A DNA stretch of 64,000 bases from Actinernus sp. WN-2022 (taxonomy: Eukaryota; Cnidaria; Anthozoa; Actiniaria; Actinernidae). The translations under genes and the position numbers were made by a program. The notes under the pieces were generated by a model. The model was not told where the DNA came from and ran no database searches. It was given only the letters and a program-made list of their open reading frames with translations. Where the stretch lies: the NCBI GenBank assembly GCA_030867875.1, contig JAOWCC010000442.1, forward strand, positions 558,001-622,000, in the 5' to 3' direction. Shown piece by piece: positions 1 to 12,570 of the stretch (position 1 is its first letter; each line of letters begins with the position of its first letter).

Positions 1-1518
1 ACTAAGCGGCGATTCGAATCATGGATTTAACCCAAAATTTACAAAAACAAGGTATCTTAAACTTCGAATTGATAAGTTTTAAGTCTGAATCTGTGTAATT
101 GGCCCACCAAGGAAATAACAAGGTCGAACAGACGAAAGGCTTTGCTTTTGAACTTCAGGGGCGGTAATGACAAATGGGCTTCTGATATAACAACAATAGT
201 TAGTGTGATGACTTTCTTTAACGAGCTTTGGGAGTCCCGTATTCCCATGAAGCGAGCAGTTGACAGTGATTGACATGTGCTTCATGTGATGTGGGAGTAG
301 AGTATTCCCAAACCGATTTGTCAAAAGCCAATAACAATCGCTCTCCCGCAGAATTAATTAGCAATGTTATAATTATTCCGTCCTCACTTTAACCTCTCGG
401 CCGTAAGTACATGTCGCCGAGAACAATAGAATTCTGCGCGATGCCATAAATAATGACCATCCTCTTATAATGATCATTTCAGCGTCTTATTTTATGCCAC
501 GTTTTGCATAGCATGCGACCCGTACTTGCTATTCACGTATTTCAAAGTCAACAAGATTTCATGGTAATAGTGAATAAAAAAAACGTCTTCCAGTTGGACG
601 CGAATATATCAAGTGGCCGACAGCATTTACGACCGCTCGTGTGTACCAATCAGATCGCTCTATATATATTATATAAAATGGTATAGGTTTCTCGGATCCT
701 CATGGGCTTGCTTTGTCTGTTTACAACGATACAGTGAATTAGCAATTAATTATTATAAGGCTCCCGTTCATCTAAGATCAGACGGCACTGTTTAAATGTT
801 ACATGATTTTGTTTTAGGATTTTTTGGCGGATCAGGTGTAGTTTACAACGTGGCGTAACCTATACTGACCGCGCGTGAGTTTACGACTCCGGTGTTGAGT
901 GGGGCCGTAAACTGCACCTTATTCCTGATCCCTTTTGTCGCGAGTCCGCCGGTTTGCCCGGTCATCTGTCCAGAAATCTGAGTGCAAGTTTTCATTTTCA
1001 AACTTGCACTGAACATCGAGTTGGGTTTGATGTTAATTCCTTCTAGAATCTTTGGCCACAGCTTAGGACGATCGGATCTGTCATGACGTCTCTACTAAAA
1101 GAGGATACATATTTCTTTCACTCTAATATAAAGGTGGAACTTCATCGATAATTTCGAAACTATTCATGTTTGACTTTTTTAGTTTTTCCTGGTTCTGCCT
1201 TCGATCTGGTATCGAAAGTCTTCACTGAAAATTTGAAAACAACACAGGAAATACGTGTTACTGCTGGTGCATATCAACAATCTATGTTTACTTTTGTTTG
1301 CATTTTCGTTTGTCGGCGACCGGCTGGTCAGGGGGGTGATGTACTCCCAGGAATGTTGGGTGGGAGTGTGCCGCACGGGTCTCCTGACCCTATTGCAGAC
1401 CAAAATATAAGATTTACTATACCCTGTACTCAATTTTATTATTTTATAACAAGTGGAATATGTGAAACTAGGCGGTCTCACTTTTACTTCCCTGTCAAGA
1501 TCATACCCTATTCCAGAC
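1..1518. other. No gene seen; AT-rich intergenic DNA with small hairpins
   Basis: No open frame here resembles a known protein. A hairpin with an 11-bp perfect stem (AGTGCAAGTTT and its complement) lies at 981-1010, and a looser inverted pair (GGATCAGGTGTAGTTTAC-like) spans about 828-930. Neither can be assigned a role. Confidence 0.6.
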
Positions 1519-1520
1519 TA

Positions 1521-1771
1521 GAGCGGTTTTCAGTTGAGTGTAGTAAAACCAAACGCAAATTACCCACAGCCAGCCAATCATAGGAGCGAGTAATCACAAG
1601 TAACTCGTAAATGGCTTCCCTGTGAGCCAATGACAAACCAAAGCAAAACCAAAACCAATTTGCGTTTGGTTTTACTTTGGATTCTGTTTGGTTGGTTTAC
1701 TTTCTCAGCCAATAGGAGAGCTTAGTAAACGCAAAACCAAAACACTTCCGACACTCAATTGAAATCCGCTC
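1521..1771. mobile_element. 251-bp MITE with GAGCGG ends, TA target
   Basis: The left end GAGCGGTTTTCAGTTGAGTG pairs with the right end ACACTCAATTGAAATCCGCTC, and TA flanks both sides (1519-1520 and 1772-1773). A second inverted pair containing AAACCAAACGCAAATT lies inside. It has no coding capacity. Size, TA target and inverted ends fit a non-autonomous Tc1/mariner-type element; the superfamily is inferred. Confidence 0.8.
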
Positions 1772-1773
1772 TA

Positions 1774-4617
1774 AAAATGAGAAATTTATTACCCTGTTTT
1801 ACACAAAGACAGCTCGAAAACCATACCCTTTGGGTTGGCACATACCGGTACGCTGCGTATATATGGTTGCCACACATTGGGCAAAGAAATTTTCCCTGAC
1901 TTTTCACTGACCACGGAAAACAATTTTCACTGACCATAACAAGAATGTTGGACATTCCCTCATCCAAAACAAAAGTCATTATCAAAACCTGTAGCCTCCC
2001 TTCGCAGACGTTTTGAGGCATGAGGAGCCCTCGTGGCAACCGGAAATAAAATTTTCGACTTTTCCCTGACTTTGACAAGAAATTTAGAAGTTTCCCTGAT
2101 CAGATGAAAAATTCACTGACTTTCCCTTAACCTTGAAAAAATCTTTTTTTCTGACTTTTCTCTGACCTGTGGCAACCCTGTATGGGAATACATCCTATCC
2201 CCACTACTCACAACCTCCCCCCCCCCCCCCCCCCCCCCCCAAACCCCCGCTCTGCCGGAGTGGAGTTCTTCGATAGCCAGGGCTTTGCAAGTTCTTTTTT
2301 TAACGTCTCTATATTGTTTTGCGTCATCGGCTATTTCGGCGTTTGGCTTCGATTACATCGGCTAGAGCAAAAGTTTTTGGATTCACATTATCTTAGCATT
2401 ATTTCTCCTGGAATTTGAGAACAACATACCGGAATTCTTGTAATACTTTATATGGATTAGATGATTTGTCTAGCATAAAGCAAGTTTAAAGTAACCTTCG
2501 TTCACACCAGCTACAAGTAAGCTGCAGTCGAAAATACAGTCCCAAAATATTAAGTATATATCAGTGGTAAAAGTGACAGCCTCCATTGCAATATTAACTC
2601 AGAAAGGTGCACATCACCACACATTCTATGATAATAGGTGTAAATATAAATGCACCGTTATTGCACCTTACTTCAAAAACGTTGTGCGCCTCCGGCCTAT
2701 TGTTTATTATTGAAAAAGGGCCAGTAGCCTTGTCAAACAAGTAGCATAGTAAATGAAGTGAATTCATGCACGAACTAATTAAGCCACAAAATGTTGTTAA
2801 GCACTTGAAAATTGATTAAGTGTTTGTTTTTCAGAAACGAAACGTGAAAGAAAAAAAAAATTGGGGGGAAGAGGGCTTCCATGGAAGTCAAATCAAACTT
2901 ATGTGTTCAAAACAGTTTGTTTCGTGGTTGTAAGGCAATGAACCAATATCCCACTGCTTTTAGGTATATTACGCATCCACGCGGTACACTGATCTAGAAC
3001 AACGTAATGGCATAAAACAATAGTCTTAGGGCGTGTTCGATCACCGCGGTATCAGTCCGGAATAAGTATAGATGGTATTTTCAGTAGCAATAGGACTTTG
3101 AAACACTCCAACATAAATTGATCTCGTAACAGCCACAGACACTATCAATTGAATAGTGGAACAATGAACATTACTCCATGAACCATGCATTTACTTCCAT
3201 GAACCATTTACCATTTTCATGCCTTGTAACATCACTGGAATGAACACAAGTCTATCATCTTGGCCAAAAAGTTTGCGTTTATTTACAACAAATACTATTA
3301 GATACTTAACGTTTAAGTGGAACTCAAGAGTTGACAATCATGTGTTACACTTACTCTGAAAATCAACAAGACCATTATAACACTGAGAACTGGACAACCG
3401 TTTATCAATCAATCAATCACGTGAGCATGCCTTTCGTCTACGATTAACACTGTCAATAATGAAATTAACAAAACAAATCATGAAACCTAAGAGACAATCC
3501 TCGATCAAATATTATTCTACACAACAAGTGGTCTATCCATGCACATTGAATTTCACATTACTTCTCATCACAATAAACACCGTGTGACATAAATATATCG
3601 CCGCCAAGAACACAAACCACCCCCACATCCACAGAGAAACTACGAAACACTGTCAGTACCCATTGTAAGACACCTGCAACCAAGAACTAAATATGCTGCA
3701 GCTTTACAATTACTCACAGGACTATTAGCTGTTCCATTTGGCTGTCCTAGAGTTTGAAATACTCGTTGCCAAAGTGACTGACCTTTTTACAAACTTTTCA
3801 ACTTTCATAAAAAACTGTACTTTATAATATTAGAAAGAGAAAGACACATTTGCCAACGTCGAATGGCATAAAATAGTATATTCGACATCAAAATCATTGT
3901 TGTTATAGGAGGCTCTGAATAAGAATCAAGTAGTCTAATAAATGTTACTGTAGCGGCGATAACTTTACGACGATGCGAGAGTTAGTGTTAGAAGGCGTCT
4001 TCGTATCTAATGTTATGAAGCTACGTAAAATGACATTCCACTAATATTAAAGAATTCCAACTGTGTATCTATTTGGATACAAAATTATCTTCTATTTTAA
4101 TAGGTGCACCAGAAGAGGCACCAATCTAACCAGGCGGACTCCCTGAATTCTTAGGTTAAAAACAAAAACAAAAACAATTATATAGTTATCATCATATATT
4201 TTCAGTATTGTGAAAAATGACCTGCTAAATAACAACATAATCACCAACAAAATAAAATAAAAACTATACACAATGTTTGAGAAGGGCTGAGCAAGCGCGC
4301 GATTAGGCTTTTTATCATATGACCATATTCTTTTGTAGAACAAACCGCAAAACAGCAAGAAAACAATGTGCAGGGCCGGACGGCTTTTTCCGGCCCGCTT
4401 ACGTCATACACGTCCGGCCCTCATCACGTGGCTTTTGTAAATGGTTTTGAAAGGAAAGCGCGCGCGGGGCCGTACGGGTCATAAGTGGTCTTATTTCATA
4501 CTTGACACGGTTTTCTTTGTTCTTCATGAGGCTTTATTTTCCATACATACTTCCATTATAAATGCAAGGGATGTTCGAGGCCATGGATAAGATAATGCGC
4601 TGTAACGGTAACTCCGT
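1774..4617. other. No gene seen; low-complexity stretches
   Basis: Between 1890 and 2170 the motif TTCCCTGACTTT and near copies recur in a diverged, cryptically repetitive way. A homopolymer of C sits at about 2217-2240. The rest is unique AT-rich DNA with no frame that I recognise. A GGCCGGACGG-type inverted motif lies at about 4372-4428. Confidence 0.5.
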
Positions 4618-6437
4618 GCAGCTAATTAGGCGGAAATTGAACAACTCCTCAGTTGAATTGCCAGCTGATGTAGATAGGGAGCTTGGAGTGTTACATTGAT
4701 GTTATTGTCTTCAGCCAGACGCGATGCAGCTTCAGTTGCCCTCCTGCTAACAGAATAGAAGCACTGATTGAAGTCATCAGCAACCAGTTTAGGATCTTTA
4801 CTGTAGACTTGAGTTTCTTTTTCTTTGGAAGAAATGCTGTTGGTACTTATCTTCCACAGGGATCCTGGGTTGTCCTTGTGCGCTTTGACTTCGCTGCAGA
4901 CATGATCTCTTTCAGCGTTTATGAGTACGACTCTAACAGCGTTCCGAGTCTCCTTGTAGTTATGCCAGTCAATACTGTCTCGTGTCTGCTGGAAACGGCG
5001 GTGAAGCTGATCCCTAGATTTCATGAGCTCTTTGATTTCAGGTGAGACGTATTAACGACAAGGATGACTGCGCATCTTTAAAGTCTTAAAGGAATCCCTG
5101 GCTGTTGGAACAAGTTTCCGTTAAATTGTTGGCAATATGGTCTAAGTTGAAAATATGTTGACAAAATTGTAAAATATATTTTAGTTTTTGAAGAAATTGG
5201 ACATGAGCCATGTTGGGCAGGGGCGCCGCCATCTTGCATCTGATGACGTCACACGGCGGTCCCTATGGTTACAAGACAAAAGCTATTGTTTATTGACAAT
5301 AGGGACCGCCGTGTGACGTCATCAGATGCAAGATGGCGGCGCCCCTGCCCAACATGGCTCATGTCCAAGTTCTTCAAAAACTACAATATATTTTACAATT
5401 TTGTTAACATATTTTCAACTTAGACCATATTGCCAACAATTTAACGGCAACTTGTTCCAACAGCCAGGGATTCCTTTAACAGGGGCATGAGCTTCAAGTG
5501 TAGACTGAAGAACATCATTGAAGGTCGCTACTTTGGCATTCACTACCTCAACCGAAAAGACGGTCCTAGTTAGCAGCCGAAAAGTCAGCGGTAAATAGCG
5601 AGGGCTCATAGTTCTTATAGCTTCGCACCAGCCTGGCTTCGCACGGTGATGTAACAAGGTGGAGGCTTTAACCTAAATACGGCGTAGATTGGAAGGTGGT
5701 CACTAATAGGAGTATTGAAAACACCACTGTTGCGTACAAGTGCAGGGGACGGGACAAGGATAACATCGATGAGTGACTGGCAGGTGTTTGTCATTCTGGT
5801 TGGAGTGTTGATAACTTGCGTGAGATTCAGTTCAGTAGAGATATTTACGAGTGCCCTGTTCTCGGGGCCGTCTTTCAAGGTGTTGCAATTCAGGTCGCCA
5901 AGAACAACAATCGGTTTGCTTAACGTGAGAACTTGGATATCAAATGAGTTGGGTTTGAAAAGCTACTCAAAACAGGACAGAGGACAGTCTTGTGGTCGAT
6001 ATGGAGTAATACAGTACCGCTCGAAACCTGTATTCTGATTGCACCATTATTCTTTATAGCGTAGCTCTATTGCTTTTGTACTGCACGTTCTAAAGGTTAG
6101 GGTGTTTTGTATTGTTGGGTAATTATAAGCCAATGCTGTGGCTCGTTTCGAGCGGTTCAGGCCGCCCTCGATATAACACACATATCACGACTGACTTTGA
6201 TTTCTTGCGTTGAAGTTTTATCCAGAGCTGATGAAAATTAGCATCGGATATTTGTGAAAGCTCGTTTAATAGAGAAGCTTTAATATCCTTCCGGATGTAA
6301 GCGCATACACCACCGCCCTTCTTGTGTGGACGATCAACACTGATCTCGCCATTGGTTACCGTGGAATTCAGCCATGTTTCTGAGAGTGTAAATACTAGAG
6401 TATTTTTTAGAGTTTTGAAAACTTTAGGTTTGAACAC
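4618..6437 (-). pseudogene. Non-LTR retrotransposon (LINE), 5' half only: AP-endonuclease and pre-RT linker, broken
   Basis: Read on the minus strand, this is the front part of a jockey/CR1/L2-like polyprotein. The endonuclease starts near 6437 with LSETWLN, followed by GGGVCAYIRKDI and the strand before YRP. It continues through VVLGDLNCN (about 5900) to the catalytic SDHLPI (about 5710). The linker before the reverse transcriptase follows at 5040-4626 (PEIKELMKSRDQLHRRF, then AERDHVCSEVKAHKDNPGSLWK). The frame is interrupted by short indels, a stop near 5985, a deletion in the endonuclease, and the 386-bp palindrome at 5090-5475. No reverse-transcriptase core (YADD) remains: the copy stops abruptly near 4620. 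Losing the 3' half is unusual, since LINE copies normally lose the 5' end, so a later deletion is likely. Clade assignment is by motif memory only. Confidence 0.85.
5090..5475. mobile_element. 386-bp near-perfect palindromic MITE, TTAA target duplication
   Basis: Two arms of about 178 bp, starting AGGAATCCCTGGCTGTTGG and ending with its complement, are joined by a loop of about 30 bp near 5268-5300. TTAA flanks both sides (5086-5089 and 5476-5479). The insertion splits the LINE frame above between V and K of a HAPVK motif, and removing it with one TTAA restores the frame, which verifies the duplication. TTAA with AGG termini fits Kolobok or piggyBac non-autonomous elements; which one is not decided. 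Confidence 0.9.
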
Positions 6438-7204
6438 TTTTACAGAAAAACGTAACCTGAATCGTTTGTGAGATACAAAACAATCTGAGCTAACCAGTTT
6501 GAGTGACGTCCTTTGTTGGTTTACACATCGCTATCACACCAGAACTACAGTCAGTAGTAGTTGAACTGTTTTTCAGTCGAGATTTAGATCAGGTGATATT
6601 CGACTCGATTGAACTCGAACATTTTTAAAAGGTTAGAAAAGCAGTGCGCCATACTTCCTACGAATATTCAAGACAACATTGCATTTAAACAAGCAGCCAT
6701 AAGCCCAGCGGCTTGGGATCCCTGTGGTTATGTCATTGTTTCCCGCCAAAATCTAGTGAGCATGACATTGTTTGTGGTCAGCGGCACGTACCGTTTCTAA
6801 AATCTGAAATATGGAGCTTCTATTAAAAATGGACAAGAAAATGGAAAGAAAACCCACAAACAGAGTTTATTGGAGTGTTTTAGAGCTGATAAATACGTTA
6901 CTAAAGGTCTGTACGGTATGATTCTCCACTGGATTGGATTCAAAGGTGCTAGATCAGTAATTTACCAGCGAGTCGATCGACTCACTCCAAACAAACATGC
7001 GAAAATTGCGATGTACCAAATTGTACTACTGACTTATGATTATTGGAAAACGTGCCGAAATACCCGGTGAAAAGGCAAAATGGAGGCTATAACACGGGGA
7101 ATAACACTACATTGATGGCCTTGATATCAGTTGAGATCATGGAAAGAACAGTGCCTTCACATAATGAGTGCGTGTGTCAACTGGAAGGAGGAAATTGACA
7201 TCAA
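6438..7204. other. No gene seen
   Basis: Unique AT-rich DNA. The frames present are short and have no recognisable motifs. Near 7140-7200 a segment resembles one at 31200-31250 (CCTTCACAT...AAGGAGG...), so this is probably old dispersed repeat. Confidence 0.4.
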
Positions 7205-7620
7205 ACACTCTAAAAACTGGTTTCTTTAAATCAAGCAAAAGTTTGCTTAAATCAATGTCCTCTGGCAAGTGCAAAAAATATTGTTTTGAATTTTAAAACA
7301 AGACTATTTGAAACTTAAATTAAGCAAACATGTGCTTAAAACAAGCTTCAGTTGTAAAACCCTGATATGCTTGAATTAAGCAAGCACTTAAAACAAGCTC
7401 CAGTTGTAAAACCCTGAAATGCTTGAATTAAGCAAGCACTTAAAACAAGCTCCAGTTGTAAAATCCTGAAATGCTTGAATTAAGACAAGCCTCTTGTTTT
7501 GCATTTTGAAATAGGACTGTTTAAAACTTGAATTAAGCAATTAACAAGCGCTTAAAACAAGCTCCTGTTGTAAAATAAAACCCTGAAATGCTTGAATTTA
7601 AACCAAGTCTTGCTTTGCAC
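7205..7620. repeat. Minisatellite, ~52-bp unit
   Basis: The segment AATGCTTGAATTAAGCAAGC, then ACTTAAAACAAGCTCC and AGTTGTAAAACCCTG, recurs about five times, with near-identical 52-bp spacing at about 7359, 7411 and 7463 and more diverged copies on both sides. It contains no gene. Confidence 0.8.
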
Positions 7621-7795
7621 TGATTTTAAACAAGGATGGTATTTGATCGCTAGTCGGGTTTTTAGTCACCGCTGTAAGATAGAAAGATCAACAAAGTCTT
7701 TACAAATATTCTCTCCTTTTTTTAATTCCAGATTTCAGCTTCATTATTATACAATAAAATGGTACTTTGCAGTCACATTCTTATAAACACTTTAA

Positions 7796-10105
7796 AGTGC
7801 CACTACGACGAAATTTGACCATTTCTTTTGCCACTTTTTTGTATTCCATAAGAACAAACAGTGGCAGAAATATCCAAATCAGTGAAAAAAAATTGAATGG
7901 GGCCAATTAGACCACACATTTTAAAGAGAGTTTACCGTCAAAATCACGTCCGCCATTACTCGAATCCGTTCCCGTGGGCGAGGAATGCCTAGTCATTTTT
8001 TTAGCGTATGTGACGTCATACACTTAACGCATCGTTCTCAAGTTGCTTCGAACCCATACATTTCTTCTTATATTGTCGACAAACTCACACTGCGAATTTT
8101 GCTGTGGTTTAGTAAATACTAAATAACGACCTAAAATCTGCATCAGATTCTTCAGAACATAGTAATGTTTCTTTCTGTTTAAATTTATTGCCGGCTGTTG
8201 ATGATTTAGGGGGAAATAGAGCCGCTGGCGACCGAGTTAAAATTAAGCTGGACGAATGAATAGTCGCTAAAATCGCTTGGGAAGTGGCCTGCCAGTAAGT
8301 AGTGCTAGCTAGCAGAGGTTTCTTATCTTTTGGGGGTAATTTTTTCCCAGGGTATTTTCCCTGCATGGTTCGGCTTTCAGGTTGTGCTGTTACTGGATCC
8401 GGGCTAAAGGGAGAATTCAGCGGAGAAATCACTAAGGTAATGATCAGCAGTTTATAAGTCCTAAGTTTGTTCATTGTTTATAGTGAAACCCGGATTGCTA
8501 GTTCGTAAATGAGAGTGATCGATAATTATATGTGTCCCGGCAATGAGATTTTCCGGCGAATCTACATTCTAAAATACAATGTAATTGCTATAAAATTAAA
8601 TCGCTCTCTTGTCTAACATGAAATGGTGAATGATAAGAATTTACCAGAGACTAAAACAATGTATTGAAACTGACTGATCTGCAGCTTTTACAGTGGCTAT
8701 CACAGAACCAAACTTCGCGCCCCCCGTTTCTGTTTGACACACAAACAACTGAAACAAGGTACTTCATGAAATAATATTGGTGGTTTCTTCTGTGGTTTAT
8801 TGTCTTGAAAATAAAATTAGCAGTAAATTAAAAGGCATACTACATCGATAGGTTTATCTGTTTATAGGAAACAGCAATATGAGTTATTTATGATAAACTA
8901 TGTTCTCAGCAAACGTAGCCGCTTATTTTTCGGTCAATCTATACTAGTACGGTCTTACCGGCTATTCCATGTGATACAAACAATTATGGAGAAGCTTCTG
9001 TCCTCAAAACGTACACAAACCACCTTGCATGAGGCTTGAAGATAATTACAAACCGTATTCTTGGTACTCAACTAAAGGCTTGAATTATTCATGTAGCGAA
9101 ATGCCAGCTTTGTGGTTCGTTAAATTGCTACAGTCCTGTACAATGCACAAACTTGAACGATTATTTATATTCAAAACGTTTTGTTTGCTTTTCAAAGCGG
9201 GAAAATGGTACACTTTCTTACTACATATGTTAGTTCGCGTGAAGGTTTGTATGGGAAAAGTATCCACACGTGTTGTGGGAAGTTTTGACTGACATTTCCC
9301 AGTCACTGGTTGAAAGAATCAGTCTCGCCGGCCGGCTAATTTCAGAGCGTTTTCTTGACTTTCTATTTTCGTTCTAAACATAGTTTGAAAAAAGCTCCAA
9401 CTCGACGCGAATTTGTGCGAATTACTTCAAATTTTCACAGATTGTTCGCAATTTATATCAGCTAAAAAAACCGTGTCGATGATTTTTTTTTATTTTTAAA
9501 AGAGAGGCGCTGAGAGCGATTCCCGCATCTATACTTGGATTGCGCGTTAGCAGTTTCACGAAGACCAAAATATCTTCAGAACGGCTTCGAATTTCCACAT
9601 TCGCCGGCACCGTTTCGTAAACAAGGTCTGTGGGAGTCCAGAAAAGCAAACAGATCTTAAATTCATTAAATTGCCGTGGAGTTGGAGCTCTTGGAAACCA
9701 ACTCGCTTGTTCGGAAAAGAAGTTTATTTAAAAATCGCACTTTTATCAAAATTACAAACCTTAGGTATATCGTTGTAGCCAATTTTATAGGCTTTAAATG
9801 AGGTATAACTTATCTAAATACGACGAATATTCGAGACGCTACTTAATTTTATCCGGAACAGTACCCTGAAGGTATACGATAACCTTAAGTGTATGACGTC
9901 ACGTACGCTAAAAAATGACCAGGCATTCCTCGCCCACAGGAACGGGTTCGCGTAATGGCGGATGTAAAATTCAAGATTCGGAGTTCAAAAAATAAGACTT
10001 CCCGTCGTCGTATCGAAAAACGGTTTGAACTGGTAATAATATAGCCACTCTACTTTACCAATATGAGAAAAAATTGATATGTCAAAATTTGATCGTAGGG
10101 GCACT
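7796..10105. mobile_element. 2.3-kb DNA element with ~200-bp inverted ends and TTAA target duplication
   Basis: The left end AGTGCCACTACGACGAAATT and the right end AATTTGATCGTAGGGGCACT are complementary. The similarity continues inward about 200 bp (7796-8030 against 9880-10105), including a GTCCGCCATTAC and a GACGTCATACAC segment. TTAA occurs on both sides (7792-7795, 10106-10109). A shorter relative lies at 44594-45398. The TTAA target and AG terminus suggest Kolobok or piggyBac. No transposase was recognised inside; only the uncharacterised frame at 8109-8474. Confidence 0.8.
8109..8474 (-). CDS. Uncharacterised 121-residue frame inside the TTAA element
   Basis: The frame is rich in Ser, Pro and Lys (for example PPKDKKPLLASTTYWQATSQ) and ends in an acidic stretch followed by FRSLFSIY. 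It has no transposase motif, signal peptide or membrane segment; the first residues are hydrophobic but preceded by basic residues. It lies just inside the left inverted end of the element, so it could be the last exon of an element gene. I do not recognise the family, and it could be fortuitous. Confidence 0.3.
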   Translation of the reverse strand: MNKLRTYKLLIITLVISPLNSPFSPDPVTAQPESRTMQGKYPGKKLPPKDKKPLLASTTYWQATSQAILATIHSSSLILTRSPAALFPPKSSTAGNKFKQKETLLCSEESDADFRSLFSIY

Positions 10106-10109
10106 TTAA

Positions 10110-11556
10110 GACTTGTACATTGTACATGTATGACCATATTCCCGCCATATTCCAGTTTAAGAACAGATTGATTATTAAACAATAATATTGGGCTAATGTT
10201 AAGAACACTCGGCTAAATTTAAGGCACAAATAACCGTAGTTGATCACCTAACCCCAGGCACTCACTTATAAGCTGCACCCCTAACTTTGACAACCTCACT
10301 AACTCAAATTTGAAGTCTGAAAATGTTTTGGAAAAGTATCACTTGTTTTTAGCGCGCGATTTCTCTTCAAAACCAAGTCAAGTTTCGAGCAACATTTGCT
10401 CACCTTTCTGGATCTCAAATCCCCTCAGATTATCTATGATAGCTTGAAGATGTCCTAGGTTCCAGTTGTAAGACATTTACAGTTCATAAACCTGACAAAA
10501 ACACTGAAAAATCGAAGCTAAATGGCATGGAAATCCTTCTCCGTCAGGTTTTGGCCGTTATTTTGGATTGAATGCAGACTGCTGACCACAAGATTTGAAG
10601 GCTCCAATATGGCGGACAACGGGGCAAAGGTCCATGGTTTATGTTTTCGCGAGTTTTGAAGCAAATTTTGAAAAGTTTTTGGAAAGTATTTGGCTTTAAG
10701 CCGCATCTCTAACTTGGGAACATTTTTTCTTCACAGTTTTGTGCCAAAATGATGCAGCTTAAAAGTGATCATAATTAACCTCAATATTTTTTTTTTAATA
10801 ATAGATCATTAATATTTTATTGGTCTAAAGGTTACTAAAATTGTGTTGTTTACTTTTAAATTACATGGACTTATATTCACATGTATATTATACTGTTTAT
10901 AATTGGACACATTTTTCTCTATGAAAATGTGATCAAAGCAAATTTAGTGATGATAAGTATTATAAATATTGCTTTGAGAAATAAACTTCACAGTTGATTT
11001 TTTCTTGCATTCATAAATGATTTGCAGTGCAATGCTGTATAGGTATTTCAATAATTACACATATAAATACACTTCAAATAAAATTAATAAACTTAGTCAT
11101 CAATATTCATAACTAAATGTATTTAACTGTATATACTCGAAAGCCCTGCTTATACATGCATCCTTATAAAAACTAGAATGATTTTCTTAAAAGCAAAGTT
11201 TTTTAAGAATCAACTCTCAAAGTGGATAGTGAATCAAGGGAATGAACTCTTAAATTAATTGCAATTTAAGTAATTTTGAAACAAGTAATTGCTAAAAAAA
11301 CAACTGCTTAAAACAATATTCTTAGGCTGAAAACAATATTCAAAACAATTTTGTGAGCTGAAATTAAGTATGCTGTTTCTTAATTTTAGGAACCATTTTC
11401 TTGTTTAAAAAAAGCAAATTTTAGAGTGAAAATGGCTAATGTAATAAACACAGCAAATACTATACTATATGTATACAGGAACAGGGCATGATTTATTATG
11501 TAAGCTGACGTGTGAAAGAACAAAGCTGCTTCTAAACCGGTAAGATATGTTATACA
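10110..11556. other. No gene seen; AT-rich
   Basis: Mostly unique DNA with T and A runs. An ATGGCGGAC-type start with a 16-codon frame occurs at about 10611 but ends in a stop with no splice donor beside it, so it is not called. Confidence 0.5.
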
Positions 11557-11574
11557 ATGTACTTATTGCTGACC

Positions 11575-11740
11575 CAGGTTGAGGATCTTGGCAAGATTAG
11601 ATCTTGTCAATCTTGCAAGATCTTGCAAGATCTTGCCAATTTAAGATTAGATCTTGCCAAGATCTTATATACCTGTTATAAATTAAATAGTACATCACTC
11701 CCCAGGTTGAGAATCTTGCCAAGATCATGCCAACCTTGCC
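11575..11740. repeat. AAGATCTTGC-type satellite patch
   Basis: Many partly palindromic copies of (C)AAGATCTTG(C) are packed together and bordered by GGTTGAGGATCTTG at about 11579 and CCCAGGTTGAGAATCTTGCC at about 11702. The same block, inverted, is at 30971-31072. It has no coding meaning. Confidence 0.8.
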
Positions 11741-11804
11741 TAAATTAGATATTAATTGCTTTTAATATATAATTTTCAATGAAATAACCAGTGTACATCT
11801 CTTT

Positions 11805-11873
11805 CGAAAAAGTGATATCTTCACGTGAAGATATAAATGATATGTTCACACATGAAGATATCACTTTTGAAAA
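11805..11873. repeat. Short palindrome / hairpin
   Basis: AAAAGTGATATCTTCACGTG pairs with CACATGAAGATATCACTTTT across about 20 bp. It is probably a tiny MITE or a foldback remnant; no clear target duplication is visible. Confidence 0.6.
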
Positions 11874-11958
11874 TGACTTGCTTTCAAAGATTTCTAGTCT
11901 TTTTAGTTGGAGATTGAAACTGGTATTAAATTCATCGATAATTATATATTAAACAGCA

Positions 11959-12094
11959 TTATGTGGCCGCTTGGAGATACAGATTTTATCTTCTCGTGTT
12001 GATGAAATATCTTACTCGTTCGCTGCGCTCACTCTTAAGATATTTGATCAACACTCGAAGATAAAATCTGTATATCTCAACGACCATGTGATGA
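11959..12094. mobile_element. ~135-bp MITE with long inverted ends
   Basis: GGAGATACAGATTTTATCTT followed by CTCGTGTTGAT pairs with ATCAACACTCG followed by AAGATAAAATCTGTATATCTC. The centre is CTCGTTCGCTGCGCTCAC, a motif typical of small coral and anemone MITEs (from memory). Non-coding. Confidence 0.7.
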
Positions 12095-12570
12095 TTATCC
12101 TCTATACATTTAATGCTTAACGTTTCACTGAAGCACAAGCCAGCAAGACAATTAATGAGAATTAATTAACCTGAGAATTAAGAATCAGTGGGTGGGTACT
12201 GATCTGACTCCTTAATTTGTTTTTCTACCTCACAGGAAGAAAAGAGGAACTTTAGATTTAGCTTTTATCCCAGTCATGTAGAATGTACATGCATCTACGT
12301 TAATTCACTCGTTGTCCTGCTGAAACTGATGATAAAATGATTGTCTAAGTTTGCGACTTTAATATTATTAATACTACAACTTTTTTTTCTTCAAAATAAC
12401 ACCTCTAACAATTATTACTCGAGCCAGGCCTTCGGCCGAGGCACAAGTCAAGTTTATTTATTTTTCTTGTCTCTGGTTGGCGCCGTCAACCAATCAGATT
12501 TCGACTGGTCACGTGACACGTACGTTGTGCCAGCCATGTGACAGTGAACAATATTTTCAGGGTTTTCAAG

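Noticed and set aside
1170..1583. 137-codon plus-strand frame
   Set aside because: It overlaps a long frame on the other strand and the start of a MITE, has no recognisable domain, and its composition looks like translated noncoding DNA.
7205..7620. CRISPR-like array because of regular direct repeats
   Set aside because: Eukaryotic minisatellite: whole units repeat without unique spacers.
10611..10660. ATGGCGGAC start as a first exon
   Set aside because: The frame stops after 16 codons with no splice donor in or near it.
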